From Robbsia sp050955065 (GTDB lineage Bacteria > Pseudomonadota > Gammaproteobacteria > Burkholderiales > Burkholderiaceae), in NCBI GenBank assembly GCA_050955065.1, contig JBPBQT010000404.1:1-19146 (forward strand): 19,146 nucleotides of DNA, written 5' to 3'. Within the stretch, counting starts at the first letter, position 1. Each line of letters begins with the position of its first letter. Shown in pieces: positions 1 to 7,324 of this stretch. The notes below the pieces were generated by a model. It searched no databases. It was not told the DNA's origin and saw nothing but the letters and a program-made list of their open reading frames with translations. Made by a program: the position numbers and the translations under genes.

Positions 1-38
1 CCCCACCCCCATTTTGCAATTTCTGCCCAGGAAGAAAC

Positions 39-1328
39 ATGGCTATCGTTGAAGTCAAGGTCCCCCAGCTGTCGGAATCCGTCGCCGAAGCGACACTGAT
101 CGAGTGGAAGAAAAAGATCGGCGACCCGATCGGCCAGGATGAGATCCTGATCGAAGTCGAAACCGACAAGGTCGTGATGGAAGTGCCGGCGCCGTCCGCC
201 GGCGTGCTGGTCGAACTGGTCGAGCAGAACGGCGCCATCGTCGGCGCCGACCAGGTAATCGCCCGCATCGATACCGAAGGCAAGGCCGCCGCCGCCGGCG
301 CACCCGCCGCTGCGGCACCGGCACCCGCCGCCGCGGCGCCGGCGCCGGCACCGGCCGCCGCGCCGACCGCGCAGCCCACCGCCGCGTCGCAGGCCGACGT
401 CGCCGTGGCCGCCGCCACGCCCACGTCGAGCACCGCCTCGCCGTCCGCCGCGAAGATCCTGTCCGAGAAGGGCCTGAGCGTCAATGAAGTGCCGGGCAAC
501 GGCCGCGACGGCCGCGTCACCAAGGGCGATGCGCTGAGCGCCACGTCGAAGCCCGCCGCGCCGGCCGCTGCCGCGCCGTCGCTCGCGCAGGTCAAGGCGC
601 CGGCGAGCGGCGAGCAATGGCTCGACGGCCGTCCGGAGCAGCGCGTGCCGATGTCGCGCCTGCGTGCGCGCGTGGCCGAGCGTTTGCTGCAGTCGCAGCA
701 GATGAACGCGATCCTCACCACGTTCAACGAAGTCAACATGCAGCCGGTGCTGGATCTGCGCGCCCGCTACAAGGACCGTTTCGAGAAGGAGCACGGCGTC
801 AAGCTGGGCTTCATGTCGTTCTTCGTCAAGGCGGTCGTGCATGCATTGAAGAAGTACCCGGTCGTCAACGCGTCGGTCGACGGCAACGACATCGTGTACC
901 ACGGCTATTTCGATATCGGCATCGCGGTGGGTTCGCCGCGCGGCCTGGTGGTGCCGATCCTGCGCAACGCCGACCAGTTGAACATGGTCGATATCGAGAA
1001 GAAGATCGCCGAATTCGGCCAGAAGGCGAAGGACGGCAAGCTCTCGCTCGAGGAACTGACCGGCGGCACCTTCTCGATCTCCAACGGCGGCGTGTTCGGC
1101 TCGATGCTCTCGACGCCGATCATCAACCCGCCGCAGTCGGCGATCCTCGGCGTGCACGCGACGAAGGACCGCGCGGTCGTCGAGAACGGCCAGGTCGTGG
1201 TGCGTCCGATGAACTATCTGGCGATGTCGTATGACCACCGCATCATCGACGGTCGCGAAGCCGTGCTCGCGCTGGTCGCGATCAAGGAAGCGCTCGAGGA
1301 TCCGGCGCGTCTGCTGCTCGATATCTAA
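39..1328 (+). CDS. odhB: Dihydrolipoamide succinyltransferase, E2 of 2-oxoglutarate dehydrogenase
   Basis: E2 core of the 2-oxoglutarate dehydrogenase complex: it transfers the succinyl group from E1-bound thiamine diphosphate to CoA in the cytoplasmic TCA cycle. The 429-residue protein shows an N-terminal lipoyl domain (about 1-77) with the lipoylated lysine in ETDKVVMEVPAP (Lys44), a long Ala/Pro-rich flexible linker (about 80-134), a peripheral subunit-binding domain starting at PSAAKILSE (about 135-167), a second Ala-rich linker, and a C-terminal acyltransferase domain. The catalytic motif YDHRIIDGREAV holds His400 and Asp404. The length is normal for a proteobacterial OdhB/SucB. The start is ATG at 39, with an AGGAAGAA ribosome-binding site just upstream. 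lpdA follows after 9 bases. The E2 could in principle belong to another 2-oxo acid complex, but the MAIVEVKVPQLSESV start and single lipoyl domain are typical of OdhB. Confidence 0.96.
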   Translation: MAIVEVKVPQLSESVAEATLIEWKKKIGDPIGQDEILIEVETDKVVMEVPAPSAGVLVELVEQNGAIVGADQVIARIDTEGKAAAAGAPAAAAPAPAAAAPAPAPAAAPTAQPTAASQADVAVAAATPTSSTASPSAAKILSEKGLSVNEVPGNGRDGRVTKGDALSATSKPAAPAAAAPSLAQVKAPASGEQWLDGRPEQRVPMSRLRARVAERLLQSQQMNAILTTFNEVNMQPVLDLRARYKDRFEKEHGVKLGFMSFFVKAVVHALKKYPVVNASVDGNDIVYHGYFDIGIAVGSPRGLVVPILRNADQLNMVDIEKKIAEFGQKAKDGKLSLEELTGGTFSISNGGVFGSMLSTPIINPPQSAILGVHATKDRAVVENGQVVVRPMNYLAMSYDHRIIDGREAVLALVAIKEALEDPARLLLDI

Positions 1329-1337
1329 GGAAAGGTC

Positions 1338-2768
1338 ATGTCACAAGAATTTGACGTCGTCGTCATCGGCGGCGGCCCCGGCGGCTACATCGCCGCGATT
1401 CGCGCGGCGCAGCTCGGCAAGTCGGTTGCGTGCATCGAGAAGTGGAAGAACCCGCAGGGCGAGATGAAGCTCGGCGGTACCTGCCTGAACGTCGGCTGCA
1501 TTCCGTCGAAGGCCCTGCTGGCCTCGTCGGAGGAATATGAGAAGGTCCAGCATCACCTGGCCGATCACGGCATCAACGTGTCGGGCGTGGAACTGGATCT
1601 GGCCAGGCTCCAGGCGCGCAAGGACGGCATCGTCTCGAAGATGACCAAGGGGATCGAGTTCCTGTTCCGCAAGAACAAGATCACCTGGCTCAAGGGGCAG
1701 GGCGGCTTCGTCTCGAAAAGCGACGCGGGTTATCAGATCCAGGTCAGCGGCGAAGGCGATGCGCAGACCGTCACGGGCCGCAGCGTGATCATCGCCACCG
1801 GCTCGAAGGCGCGTCATCTGCCGGACCTGCCGGTGGACAACCGGATCGTGTCCGACAACGAGGGCGCGTTGGCCTTCGATTCGGTGCCGCAGAAACTGGC
1901 GGTGATCGGCGCCGGCGTGATCGGGCTGGAACTCGGTTCGGTCTGGCGTCGTCTGGGCGCGGACGTCACGGTGCTCGAAGCGCTGCCGACGTTCCTCGGC
2001 GCGGTGGACGCGTCGGTCGCGAAGGAAGCGCAGAAGCAGCTGACCAAGCAGGGCCTGAAGATCCACGTGGGCGCGAAGATCGGCGAAGTCAGCGCAAGCG
2101 ATGCCGGCGTGTCGATCCAGTACACGGACAAGGACGGCCAGGCGCAGACGCTGCAGGCGGACCGCCTGATCGTCTCGGTGGGCCGCGTGCCGAACACCGA
2201 CGGTCTGGGACTCGAGAACATCGGCCTCGCGCCGAACGAGCGCGGTTTCATCGACGTCGACGCGTCGTGCCGCACCACGCTGCCGAACCTGTACGCGATC
2301 GGCGACGTGGTGCGCGGGCCGATGCTCGCGCACAAGGCCGAGGACGAGGGCGTGCTGGTGGCCGAGATCATCGACGGTCAGAAGCCGCATATCGACTACA
2401 ACTGCATTCCGTGGGTGATCTACACGTCGCCGGAAATCGCCTGGGTGGGTCAGACCGAGCAGCAGTTGAAGGAAGCGGGCCGCGAGACGAAGGCCGGGCA
2501 GTTCCCGTTCATGGCGAACGGTCGCGCGCTGGGCATCGGCTCGTCGGACGGTTTCGTCAAGGTCATCGCCGATGCGAAGACCGACGAGATCCTCGGCGTG
2601 CACATCGTCGGTCCGAACGCGTCGGATCTGATCGCCGAGGCGGTGGTGGCGATGGAGTTCAAGGCGGCGTCGGAAGACATCGGCCGGATCTGCCACCCGC
2701 ACCCGTCGCTGTCCGAGGTGATGCGCGAGGCGGCGCTGGCGGTCGACAAGCGCGCGCTGAACATGTAA
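1338..2768 (+). CDS. lpdA: Dihydrolipoyl dehydrogenase (E3)
   Basis: Flavoprotein that reoxidises the dihydrolipoyl group of the E2 component using NAD+. The 476-residue protein has an N-terminal FAD-binding motif VVIGGGPGGYIAA (about 8-20), the redox-active disulfide in GGTCLNVGCIPSK (Cys49 and Cys54), an NAD-binding motif AVIGAGVIGLELGS near residue 190, the second FAD motif LYAIGDV, and the C-terminal dimerisation domain with the His-Glu catalytic pair in HPHPSLSE (His455, Glu460). The length is normal for the family. The ATG at 1338 has a GGAAAGG ribosome-binding site. It lies 9 bases after odhB and is followed by a strong terminator at 2816-2840, so it is the last gene of the odh operon. 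It may also serve other lipoyl enzymes if no other E3 is present. Confidence 0.96.
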   Translation: MSQEFDVVVIGGGPGGYIAAIRAAQLGKSVACIEKWKNPQGEMKLGGTCLNVGCIPSKALLASSEEYEKVQHHLADHGINVSGVELDLARLQARKDGIVSKMTKGIEFLFRKNKITWLKGQGGFVSKSDAGYQIQVSGEGDAQTVTGRSVIIATGSKARHLPDLPVDNRIVSDNEGALAFDSVPQKLAVIGAGVIGLELGSVWRRLGADVTVLEALPTFLGAVDASVAKEAQKQLTKQGLKIHVGAKIGEVSASDAGVSIQYTDKDGQAQTLQADRLIVSVGRVPNTDGLGLENIGLAPNERGFIDVDASCRTTLPNLYAIGDVVRGPMLAHKAEDEGVLVAEIIDGQKPHIDYNCIPWVIYTSPEIAWVGQTEQQLKEAGRETKAGQFPFMANGRALGIGSSDGFVKVIADAKTDEILGVHIVGPNASDLIAEAVVAMEFKAASEDIGRICHPHPSLSEVMREAALAVDKRALNM

Positions 2769-2815
2769 CGCCGCACGTGTCACAATCGCACAGGTGACCG
2801 CGGGCGTGACCAGCG

Positions 2816-2840
2816 AAGGCGACCCACGGGTCGCCTTTTT
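2816..2840 (+). terminator. Rho-independent terminator after lpdA
   Basis: The arms AAGGCGACC (2816-2824) and GGTCGCCTT (2829-2837) pair perfectly over 9 bp around a CACG loop and run into TTTTT (2836-2840). It lies 48 bases after the lpdA stop and separates the odh operon from zapE. Confidence 0.9.
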
Positions 2841-2871
2841 CATTTCCGGGCGCCGGCGGACGCTGTCAGGC

Positions 2872-2901
2872 GCAATCGGATGCAATCGGATGCAATCGGG
2901 C
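2872..2901. repeat. Three copies of a 10-bp tandem repeat upstream of zapE
   Basis: GCAATCGGAT occurs at 2872-2881 and 2882-2891, and as GCAATCGGGC at 2892-2901. The period of 10 is not a multiple of three. This argues that the in-frame ATG at 2880 lies in non-coding leader and that zapE starts further on, at 2928. Confidence 0.8.
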
Positions 2902-2927
2902 TCAAGCAGCCATGGCGGGCGTACAGC

Positions 2928-4025
2928 ATGAATGTCAGCGAATACTACGAGAAGGAACTTGTCACGCGCGGCTACCAGTCCGACGACGCGCAGCGCGCGG
3001 CGGTGGCGCGGCTGCAGCAGTGCTACGACGAGTGGGTGACCTACAAGGGGCAGCGTTCGAACGTGTTCCGGCGCCTGGTGAGCCGTCCGGCCCTGCCCAA
3101 GGGCGTGTACATGTGGGGCGGCGTGGGGCGCGGCAAGAGCTTCCTGATGGACAGTTTCTATTCGGTCGTGCCGCTGACCCGCAAGACGCGTCTGCACTTC
3201 CATGAGTTCATGCGCGAGGTGCATCGCGAGCTCGAGGGACTGAAGGGACGCGCGGACCCGCTGGAAGAGCTGGGACTGCGGATTTCCAAACGGTTCCGGC
3301 TGATCTGCTTCGACGAATTCCACGTCTCCGACATCGCCGACGCGATGATGCTGTACCGCCTGCTCGACCCGCTGTTTCGCAACGGCGTGCAGTTCGTGAT
3401 GACGTCCAACTACGCGCCCGACACGCTCTATCCGGACGGGCTGCACCGCGACCGGCTGTTGCCCGCGATCGCATTGATCAAGACGCATCTGACCGTGTTG
3501 AACGTGGACGCCGGCATCGATTACCGCCGGCGCACGCTGTCGCAGGTCACCGCGTACCACACGCCGGCCGGCGCCGCCGCCGACGAGTCGATGCGGCAGG
3601 CGTTCCGGGAACTGGCCGCGGTGCCCGACGAAAGTCCGATCCTGAATATCGAGAAGCGGGAACTGCATGCGCTGCGACGGGCCGACGGCGTCGTCTGGTT
3701 CAACTTCGCGACGCTGTGCGGCGGCCCGCGCTCGCAGAACGATTATCTCGAACTGGCGAGCCGCTTTCATACCATTTTTCTGTCGGACGTGCCGCAGATG
3801 TCGCCGCGCATGGCGTCCGAGGCGCGCCGTTTCACCTGGTTGATCGACGTGCTCTACGATCACAAGGTCAAGCTGATCATGTCGGCGGAGGTCGCCGCCG
3901 ACGCGCTGTACCCGGAAGGCTCGATGGCGAACGAGTTCACCCGGACCGTGTCGCGGATTACCGAGATGCAGTCCCGGGAATATCTGGAGTCCGAACGAAG
4001 ACTGGTCGATACGTCGCTGACCTGA
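2928..4025 (+). CDS. zapE: AFG1-family ATPase ZapE (cell division)
   Basis: P-loop ATPase of the AFG1/ZapE family. In E. coli ZapE associates with the FtsZ ring and is needed for division under stress; mitochondrial AFG1 helps turnover of membrane proteins. With the start at 2928 (MNVSEYYEKEL) the protein has 365 residues, close to the usual size. Walker A is GGVGRGKS (about 64-71) and Walker B is LICFDEFHVSD (about 125-135), followed by the sensor-like MTSNYAPDTLYPDGL. The C-terminal region with SAEVAADALY is also typical of the family. An in-frame ATG at 2880 would add 16 residues but lies in a 10-bp tandem repeat; the MNV start matches family members, though no good ribosome-binding site is visible before either. 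The gene sits after the lpdA terminator and probably has its own promoter. Confidence 0.93.
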   Translation: MNVSEYYEKELVTRGYQSDDAQRAAVARLQQCYDEWVTYKGQRSNVFRRLVSRPALPKGVYMWGGVGRGKSFLMDSFYSVVPLTRKTRLHFHEFMREVHRELEGLKGRADPLEELGLRISKRFRLICFDEFHVSDIADAMMLYRLLDPLFRNGVQFVMTSNYAPDTLYPDGLHRDRLLPAIALIKTHLTVLNVDAGIDYRRRTLSQVTAYHTPAGAAADESMRQAFRELAAVPDESPILNIEKRELHALRRADGVVWFNFATLCGGPRSQNDYLELASRFHTIFLSDVPQMSPRMASEARRFTWLIDVLYDHKVKLIMSAEVAADALYPEGSMANEFTRTVSRITEMQSREYLESERRLVDTSLT

Positions 4026-4034
4026 ACGGACCCG

Positions 4035-4068
4035 CGCCGACATTCGTGAAAGCATGAATGTTTCGGCG
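4035..4068 (+). terminator. Possible hairpin terminator after zapE
   Basis: CGCCGACATTC (4035-4045) can pair with GAATG plus TCGGCG (4056-4068) across a 10-base loop, with a two-base TT bulge. This gives 11 bp in all, beginning 9 bases after the zapE stop. No strong T-run follows, so its strength as an intrinsic terminator is doubtful. Confidence 0.4.
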
Positions 4069-4077
4069 TCCATTATC

Positions 4078-4104
4078 TAGAAATTCCGACGTATCCTATT
4101 TCTA
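4078..4104. repeat. AT-rich inverted repeat upstream of the DUF4096 gene
   Basis: TAGAAAT (4078-4084) and ATTTCTA (4098-4104) form a perfect 7-bp inverted repeat with a 13-base spacer, in an island much richer in A/T than its surroundings. It lies just upstream of the candidate -35 element at 4110 and could be an operator. It could also be a scar from insertion, but no matching copy was seen beyond the gene. Confidence 0.45.
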
Positions 4105-4109
4105 AATAT

Positions 4110-4139
4110 TTGCGTCACCGATAACTTTCTCCTTACGAT
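4110..4139 (+). promoter_or_regulatory. Candidate sigma-70 promoter for the DUF4096 gene
   Basis: TTGCGT (4110-4115) and TACGAT (4134-4139) are 18 bases apart, in the AT-rich stretch upstream of the 4216 start. The -10 matches the consensus at four of six positions and the -35 at only three. It is a visual candidate only. Confidence 0.3.
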
Positions 4140-4215
4140 CTGAAAGGCTTCCCGGCAACCCGCCGTGGCGGCTGCCCATGCTCAGGCCGGATCGTTCAGC
4201 CAGCAGGAGAAAGTG

Positions 4216-5106
4216 ATGCAACCTTACCGACAGGTGACGGATGAAGAATGGGCGCGTGTCGAACCGCTGATCCCGGAGCTCAAGTACAACCCGACGCGGG
4301 ACCCGCGTGGCCGGCCGATGACGAGCCGGCGCGATTGCCTGAACGCGACGATCTGGGTGATGTATAGCGGCGCTTCCTGGCAGAACCTGCCGCGTCGCTA
4401 TCCGTCGTACCAGACCTGTCACCGCAGCTTCAAGGCCTGGTACGACGCCGGCGTGCTGCATCGAATCGCCCACACGCTGTTCGGCGCTGCCGCGCATAAC
4501 TTTCTCGAGGTCGTGTCGGCGCGCATCCGCAGCGGCACGAAGGCGCGTCAGGCGCTGAACGCGGCCGCGGCGGCCGGTGCCGCGGCAACGGGCAAGCCGC
4601 CGTCGGGCCGGAAGGCCGCATCGGGCGTGCGTGGGAATCGCCGCAAGAAGATCACGGTGGCGGACAAGGTCTGTGCGTCCGGGAAACGGGCGAACGGCGC
4701 GCGAACGCTCGCCGCGCAGGTGCTGTCCGCCGGGAAGGCGGCGCCTCATGAAACCCTTGACCGTAAAGTCCCTGACCGTAAGGCCCTCGACCGTAAGGCC
4801 CTCGATCGTAAAGTCCTTGACCGTAAGGCCCTTGCCGGCAAGCCCGCCGTTTGCGAGCCCGCCGTTCGCAAGACTGCGGCGGCGCAAGGATCGGCGGGCG
4901 CGGACCGCGGCGGTGCGAGCCGCGCGCGCACCGCGCCCGCCCGGACGGCCCCTGTCCGGACAGGCGCCGCACGCGCCGCTGCGGAGGAGGGCGTACTGTC
5001 GGCGAAGCGGACGCCGCGCGACATGTCGGACGAGCCGCTGTCGGGGCGCAAGGCGGGGCGCGCATCCGGCAGGAGCCGTTCGCAGGAAATGACGGGATCC
5101 GCCTGA
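4216..5106 (+). CDS. DUF4096 (IS5-type transposase N-domain) protein with Lys/Arg/Ala-rich tail
   Basis: Residues about 8-85 (from EEWARVEPLIPE, through RPMTSRRDCLNATIWVMYSG and WQNLPRRYPSYQTCHRSFKAW) match the N-terminal DUF4096 domain of IS5-family transposases, a helical DNA-binding-like region. The 296-residue protein then lacks any DDE catalytic domain. Instead it continues as a long, basic, Ala/Lys/Arg/Gly-rich low-complexity tail (about 100-296) resembling histone H1-like tails. The tail includes pentapeptide repeats such as LDRKV and LDRKA at about 181-205, encoded by a 15-bp tandem repeat. The start is ATG at 4216, with AGGAG seven bases upstream; upstream codons in the same frame look non-coding. 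No flanking transposon ends were found. The function is unknown. It may be a domesticated transposase fragment acting as a DNA-binding protein, or simply a decayed transposase fused to random GC-rich sequence; the intact frame and good ribosome-binding site favour the first. Confidence 0.75.
   Translation: MQPYRQVTDEEWARVEPLIPELKYNPTRDPRGRPMTSRRDCLNATIWVMYSGASWQNLPRRYPSYQTCHRSFKAWYDAGVLHRIAHTLFGAAAHNFLEVVSARIRSGTKARQALNAAAAAGAAATGKPPSGRKAASGVRGNRRKKITVADKVCASGKRANGARTLAAQVLSAGKAAPHETLDRKVPDRKALDRKALDRKVLDRKALAGKPAVCEPAVRKTAAAQGSAGADRGGASRARTAPARTAPVRTGAARAAAEEGVLSAKRTPRDMSDEPLSGRKAGRASGRSRSQEMTGSA
4756..4845. repeat. 15-bp tandem repeat inside the DUF4096 gene
   Basis: Five units of 15 bp (4756-4770, 4771-4785, 4786-4800, 4801-4815, 4816-4830), each close to CTYGACCGTAARGYC, are followed by a degenerate sixth (4831-4845). 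The units are in frame and encode LDRKV, PDRKA, LDRKA, LDRKV and LDRKA. The period keeps the reading frame whatever the copy number. Confidence 0.9.
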
Positions 5107-5190
5107 CGCGCTGATTCCTGAGCTGTCTCCCCTCCAGGGACGGGGAGGCCGGTGCGCCGGCGGCGGAGCAGGCCGGATGAGCCGGGCCGC

Positions 5191-5772
5191 TCAGCGCACG
5201 GCGGCCTGATCCGGCGTCCGGCGTTCCCGGGTCCAGGTTTGCGAGCGGCCGAGCAGCGGGACGCCCAGATAGCCGCGCACGATCAGTTGTCTGCCCTGGT
5301 CGGCGAGCTGCAGACGGCAATGATAGGTCTTGCCGTTTTCAGGATCGAGGATTTCGCCCCCGTCCCATATGTCGCCGTTTTGCTGCAAGTGGCGGATGAT
5401 GGTCAGACCCTGCATCGGCTGGTCCTTGCGTTCGTCGGTGCACGCGGTGCAGCGGCTGTCGGGATGGTGGTTGCGGCCCAGGCCGGTCAGGATCCGGCCG
5501 GTGAGCGCTCCCGAAGACTCGCGCGTGATCTCGATGAGCGCCTTGGCCTCATGCGTGTGATCGTCGACCGTGCGCCAGATGCCCACGGGCGACGTCGGGT
5601 CGGTCGGCGTGACGTTGCCGCCGGATGGGGCCGTGGCGGCATCGGCGGCGTGGGCCGCGACGGTGCCGAGCAGGGCGGGCGTCGTGCAGCATAACGCCAC
5701 CACGAGCGCGCCGCGGACCGTGCGCCGTCCCCGGGCCAGGGCCTGCCGATAGTGCCTGTGCATCCTCTTCAT
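5191..5772 (-). CDS. Secreted DUF2147 domain protein
   Basis: Exported protein of 193 residues with a DUF2147 domain, a family of small periplasmic or secreted beta-rich proteins of unknown function. An N-terminal basic stretch and hydrophobic core (about 20-40) with a likely signal peptidase site after AAHA (residue 42) predict Sec export. The mature part starts with a Thr/Pro-rich linker, then the domain: SPVGIWRTVDD (about 61-71), LTGRI, DPENGKTY and the hallmark C-terminal VRGYLGVPLLGRSQTWTR. Cys108 and Cys111 form a CxxC, and a further Cys lies in YHCRLQL, so a disulfide is possible. The start is ATG at 5772, with AAGGAGAC six bases upstream; an in-frame extension to 5856 lacks coding character. 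The gene is downstream of ackA on the same strand with a 216-base gap, so probably separately transcribed. Confidence 0.88.
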   Translation of the reverse strand: MKRMHRHYRQALARGRRTVRGALVVALCCTTPALLGTVAAHAADAATAPSGGNVTPTDPTSPVGIWRTVDDHTHEAKALIEITRESSGALTGRILTGLGRNHHPDSRCTACTDERKDQPMQGLTIIRHLQQNGDIWDGGEILDPENGKTYHCRLQLADQGRQLIVRGYLGVPLLGRSQTWTRERRTPDQAAVR

Positions 5773-5880
5773 CGTTGGGTCTCCTTTGCAATTTTTCCCG
5801 GCGCTGCGGTGGCGGATACGCCGTGCGTGGGTCCGCGCCGGCATCGGGCGCGGCACGCGTCGACGCTCGTATCCGGACCG

Positions 5881-5916
5881 GCCGCCAGCGTCGAGGATAA
5901 GACAAATCCTGGCGGC
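5881..5916. repeat. Inverted repeat between ackA and the DUF2147 gene
   Basis: GCCGCCAG (5881-5888) and CTGGCGGC (5909-5916) are perfect 8-bp arms around a 20-base loop. The site lies 73-108 bases beyond the ackA stop and upstream of the DUF2147 start. No T-run follows on the ackA strand, so a regulatory site is as likely as a terminator. Confidence 0.45.
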
Positions 5917-5938
5917 GGGTTGGCGCCAGCCCAGCCAT

Positions 5939-5952
5939 TAGGATAATTCCTA
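5939..5952. repeat. Short palindrome TAGGATAATTCCTA
   Basis: The arms TAGGA and TCCTA flank TAAT, in an AT-rich patch within the ackA-DUF2147 gap. It could be an operator for the DUF2147 gene. A site this short could also arise by chance. Confidence 0.3.
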
Positions 5953-5988
5953 GCCCAAGGCCGGTGTCCTGCCCGTCGTGCAGCGACC

Positions 5989-7275
5989 TTATGCCGCCAG
6001 CAGGGATTGCGCATGCCGCGCCACTATCCATTCCTCGTTGGTCGGCTCGACGACGACCCGCACGCGGCTCGCGGGTGGGGAAATGATACGGGCCGCGTTC
6101 GGTCGGGCCGCGTTCGGTCGGGCCGCGTTCGGTCGGGCCGCGCTTGGTCGGGCCGCGTCGCCGTTCACGAGGCCGGCATTCGCGTCCGGGTCGATCTCGA
6201 TGCCGAAGAAAGCGAGCGGCGCACTGAGGCGCCGGCGCATTTCCGCGCTGTTCTCGCCGATGCCGCCGGTGAAGACGAGCATGTCGATGCCGCCGAGGGC
6301 GGCCACGATGGCGCCGAATTCGTGCACGAAACGGCGGCAATACAGCGCCAGCGCGGTGGCCGCCCGCGCGTCGGTGGCTTCCTTCCGGAGCAGCACGCGC
6401 GAGTCCGCGGAGATGCCGGAGACGCCGAGCAGGCCCGACTCGTGGTACAGCATCTCGCCCAGCTGCTGCGAGGTCAGCTTGCGTACCTCCATCAGATAGA
6501 GCAGCGCGCCGGCGTCGAGACTGCCGCAGCGGGTGCCCATCATCAGGCCGTCCAGCGCCGAAAATCCCATCGTGGTCGCGACGCTGTGCAACCCGTGCAT
6601 GCCGCACAGGCTCGCGCCGCCGCCCAGATGCGCGACGACGACCCGGCCCCGCGCGGTCTCGCCATAGCGTTCGGCCAGCACGATCGACTGGTACTCGTAC
6701 GACAGCCCGTGAAAACCGAAGCGTCGCACGCCGCTTTCCGACAGCGCGTGGGGCAGCGCCAGCAGGGTTTCCACCGCGGGCATCGTATGGTGAAAACCCG
6801 TATCGAAGCAGGCGATCTGCGGCACGTCGGGGGTGTGCTGCAGAAAGATCCCGATCGCGTCGAGGGCGAAGGGCTGATGCAGTGGCGCGAGCGGGATGTA
6901 ACTGCGCAGATCGGCGAGCACCGCCGCGTCGATCCGCGTCGGGGAGACGTATTTCGTGCCGCCATGCACGACCCGGTGCGCGACGGCGGCCAGCGGGCGG
7001 TCGCCGAGATGCCGGCGCACACGGTCGCGAATCTGTTCGAGCGCCGCGTGGTAGGGGCCGTGGTCGCCGGGCCTGCCGCCGGGCGTGTCACCGGGGTGGC
7101 TGCCGTGCCCGTCGGCGGGCGTGTCGCCATGCGGGTCGCCACCGATATCGTGTATCTCGCCGTCCCACAGCGGCGTACGCGGCAGCGGTTGCGCGTGCGC
7201 CGCGAAGATCGCGTACTTGATGCTCGACGAACCGGCGTTGAGCACGAGAATCACGGCGTCATCGTGGTGGGACAT
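5989..7275 (-). CDS. ackA: Acetate kinase
   Basis: Cytoplasmic ASKHA-fold kinase converting acetate and ATP to acetyl phosphate and ADP. Family motifs are in order: VLNAGSSSIKYAIF (Asn13), AHRVVHGG (His100, Arg101), CFDTGFHHTMP with the conserved Asp, FGFHGLSYEY, AHLGGGASLC, MGTRCGSLD and FTGGIGENS. ATG at 7275 is preferred over the in-frame GTG at 7284 because GGAG lies 8 bases before the ATG. The 428-residue protein is longer than the usual ~400 because of two inserts: a Gly/His/Asp/Pro-rich stretch (about 45-74), and a four-copy AARPN-type repeat (about 376-395) near the C-terminus, just before ISPPASRVRVVVEPTNEE. Catalytic motifs are intact. No phosphotransacetylase gene is adjacent. It faces the fatty acid transporter gene across a 119-base gap. 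Propionate or butyrate kinase activity cannot be excluded. Confidence 0.94.
   Translation of the reverse strand: MSHHDDAVILVLNAGSSSIKYAIFAAHAQPLPRTPLWDGEIHDIGGDPHGDTPADGHGSHPGDTPGGRPGDHGPYHAALEQIRDRVRRHLGDRPLAAVAHRVVHGGTKYVSPTRIDAAVLADLRSYIPLAPLHQPFALDAIGIFLQHTPDVPQIACFDTGFHHTMPAVETLLALPHALSESGVRRFGFHGLSYEYQSIVLAERYGETARGRVVVAHLGGGASLCGMHGLHSVATTMGFSALDGLMMGTRCGSLDAGALLYLMEVRKLTSQQLGEMLYHESGLLGVSGISADSRVLLRKEATDARAATALALYCRRFVHEFGAIVAALGGIDMLVFTGGIGENSAEMRRRLSAPLAFFGIEIDPDANAGLVNGDAARPSAARPNAARPNAARPNAARIISPPASRVRVVVEPTNEEWIVARHAQSLLAA
6091..6150. repeat. Four-copy 15-bp tandem repeat inside ackA
   Basis: GGCCGCGTTCGGTCG occurs perfectly at 6091-6105, 6106-6120 and 6121-6135. A fourth copy with two changes is at 6136-6150. 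On the minus strand it encodes AARPN-type pentapeptides at about residues 376-395 of acetate kinase, keeping the frame. Confidence 0.95.
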
Positions 7276-7295
7276 GATAGGCACTCCGAGAGAGG

Positions 7296-7324
7296 TTGGC
7301 CCGCTCGTATTTTTCTCTTACGAT
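7296..7324 (+). promoter_or_regulatory. Candidate sigma-70 promoter for the fatty acid transporter gene
   Basis: TTGGCC (7296-7301) and TACGAT (7319-7324) are exactly 17 bases apart in the 119-base gap between divergent ackA and the transporter gene. The start codon at 7395 is about 70 bases downstream. The -10 matches four of six consensus positions. The -35 is weak. Confidence 0.4.

Noticed and set aside
1341..4073. A 910-codon open frame on the minus strand opposite lpdA and zapE
   Set aside because: It overlaps two certain genes and its translation is Arg/His/Val-rich without family motifs. It is a shadow caused by high GC.
4102..4887. A minus-strand open frame with Gly/Leu/Thr repeats opposite the DUF4096 gene
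   Set aside because: Its repeats are just the antisense reading of the 15-bp repeat. The plus-strand frame has a recognised domain and a ribosome-binding site.
5126..5147. CTCCCC...GGGGAG hairpin as a terminator between the DUF4096 and DUF2147 genes
   Set aside because: The 6-bp stem has a 9-base loop and no T-run on either side, which is too weak to call in GC-rich DNA.
4165..5190. A complete IS5-family insertion sequence
   Set aside because: Only the N-terminal transposase domain is present. No DDE domain, terminal inverted repeats or target-site duplication could be found.
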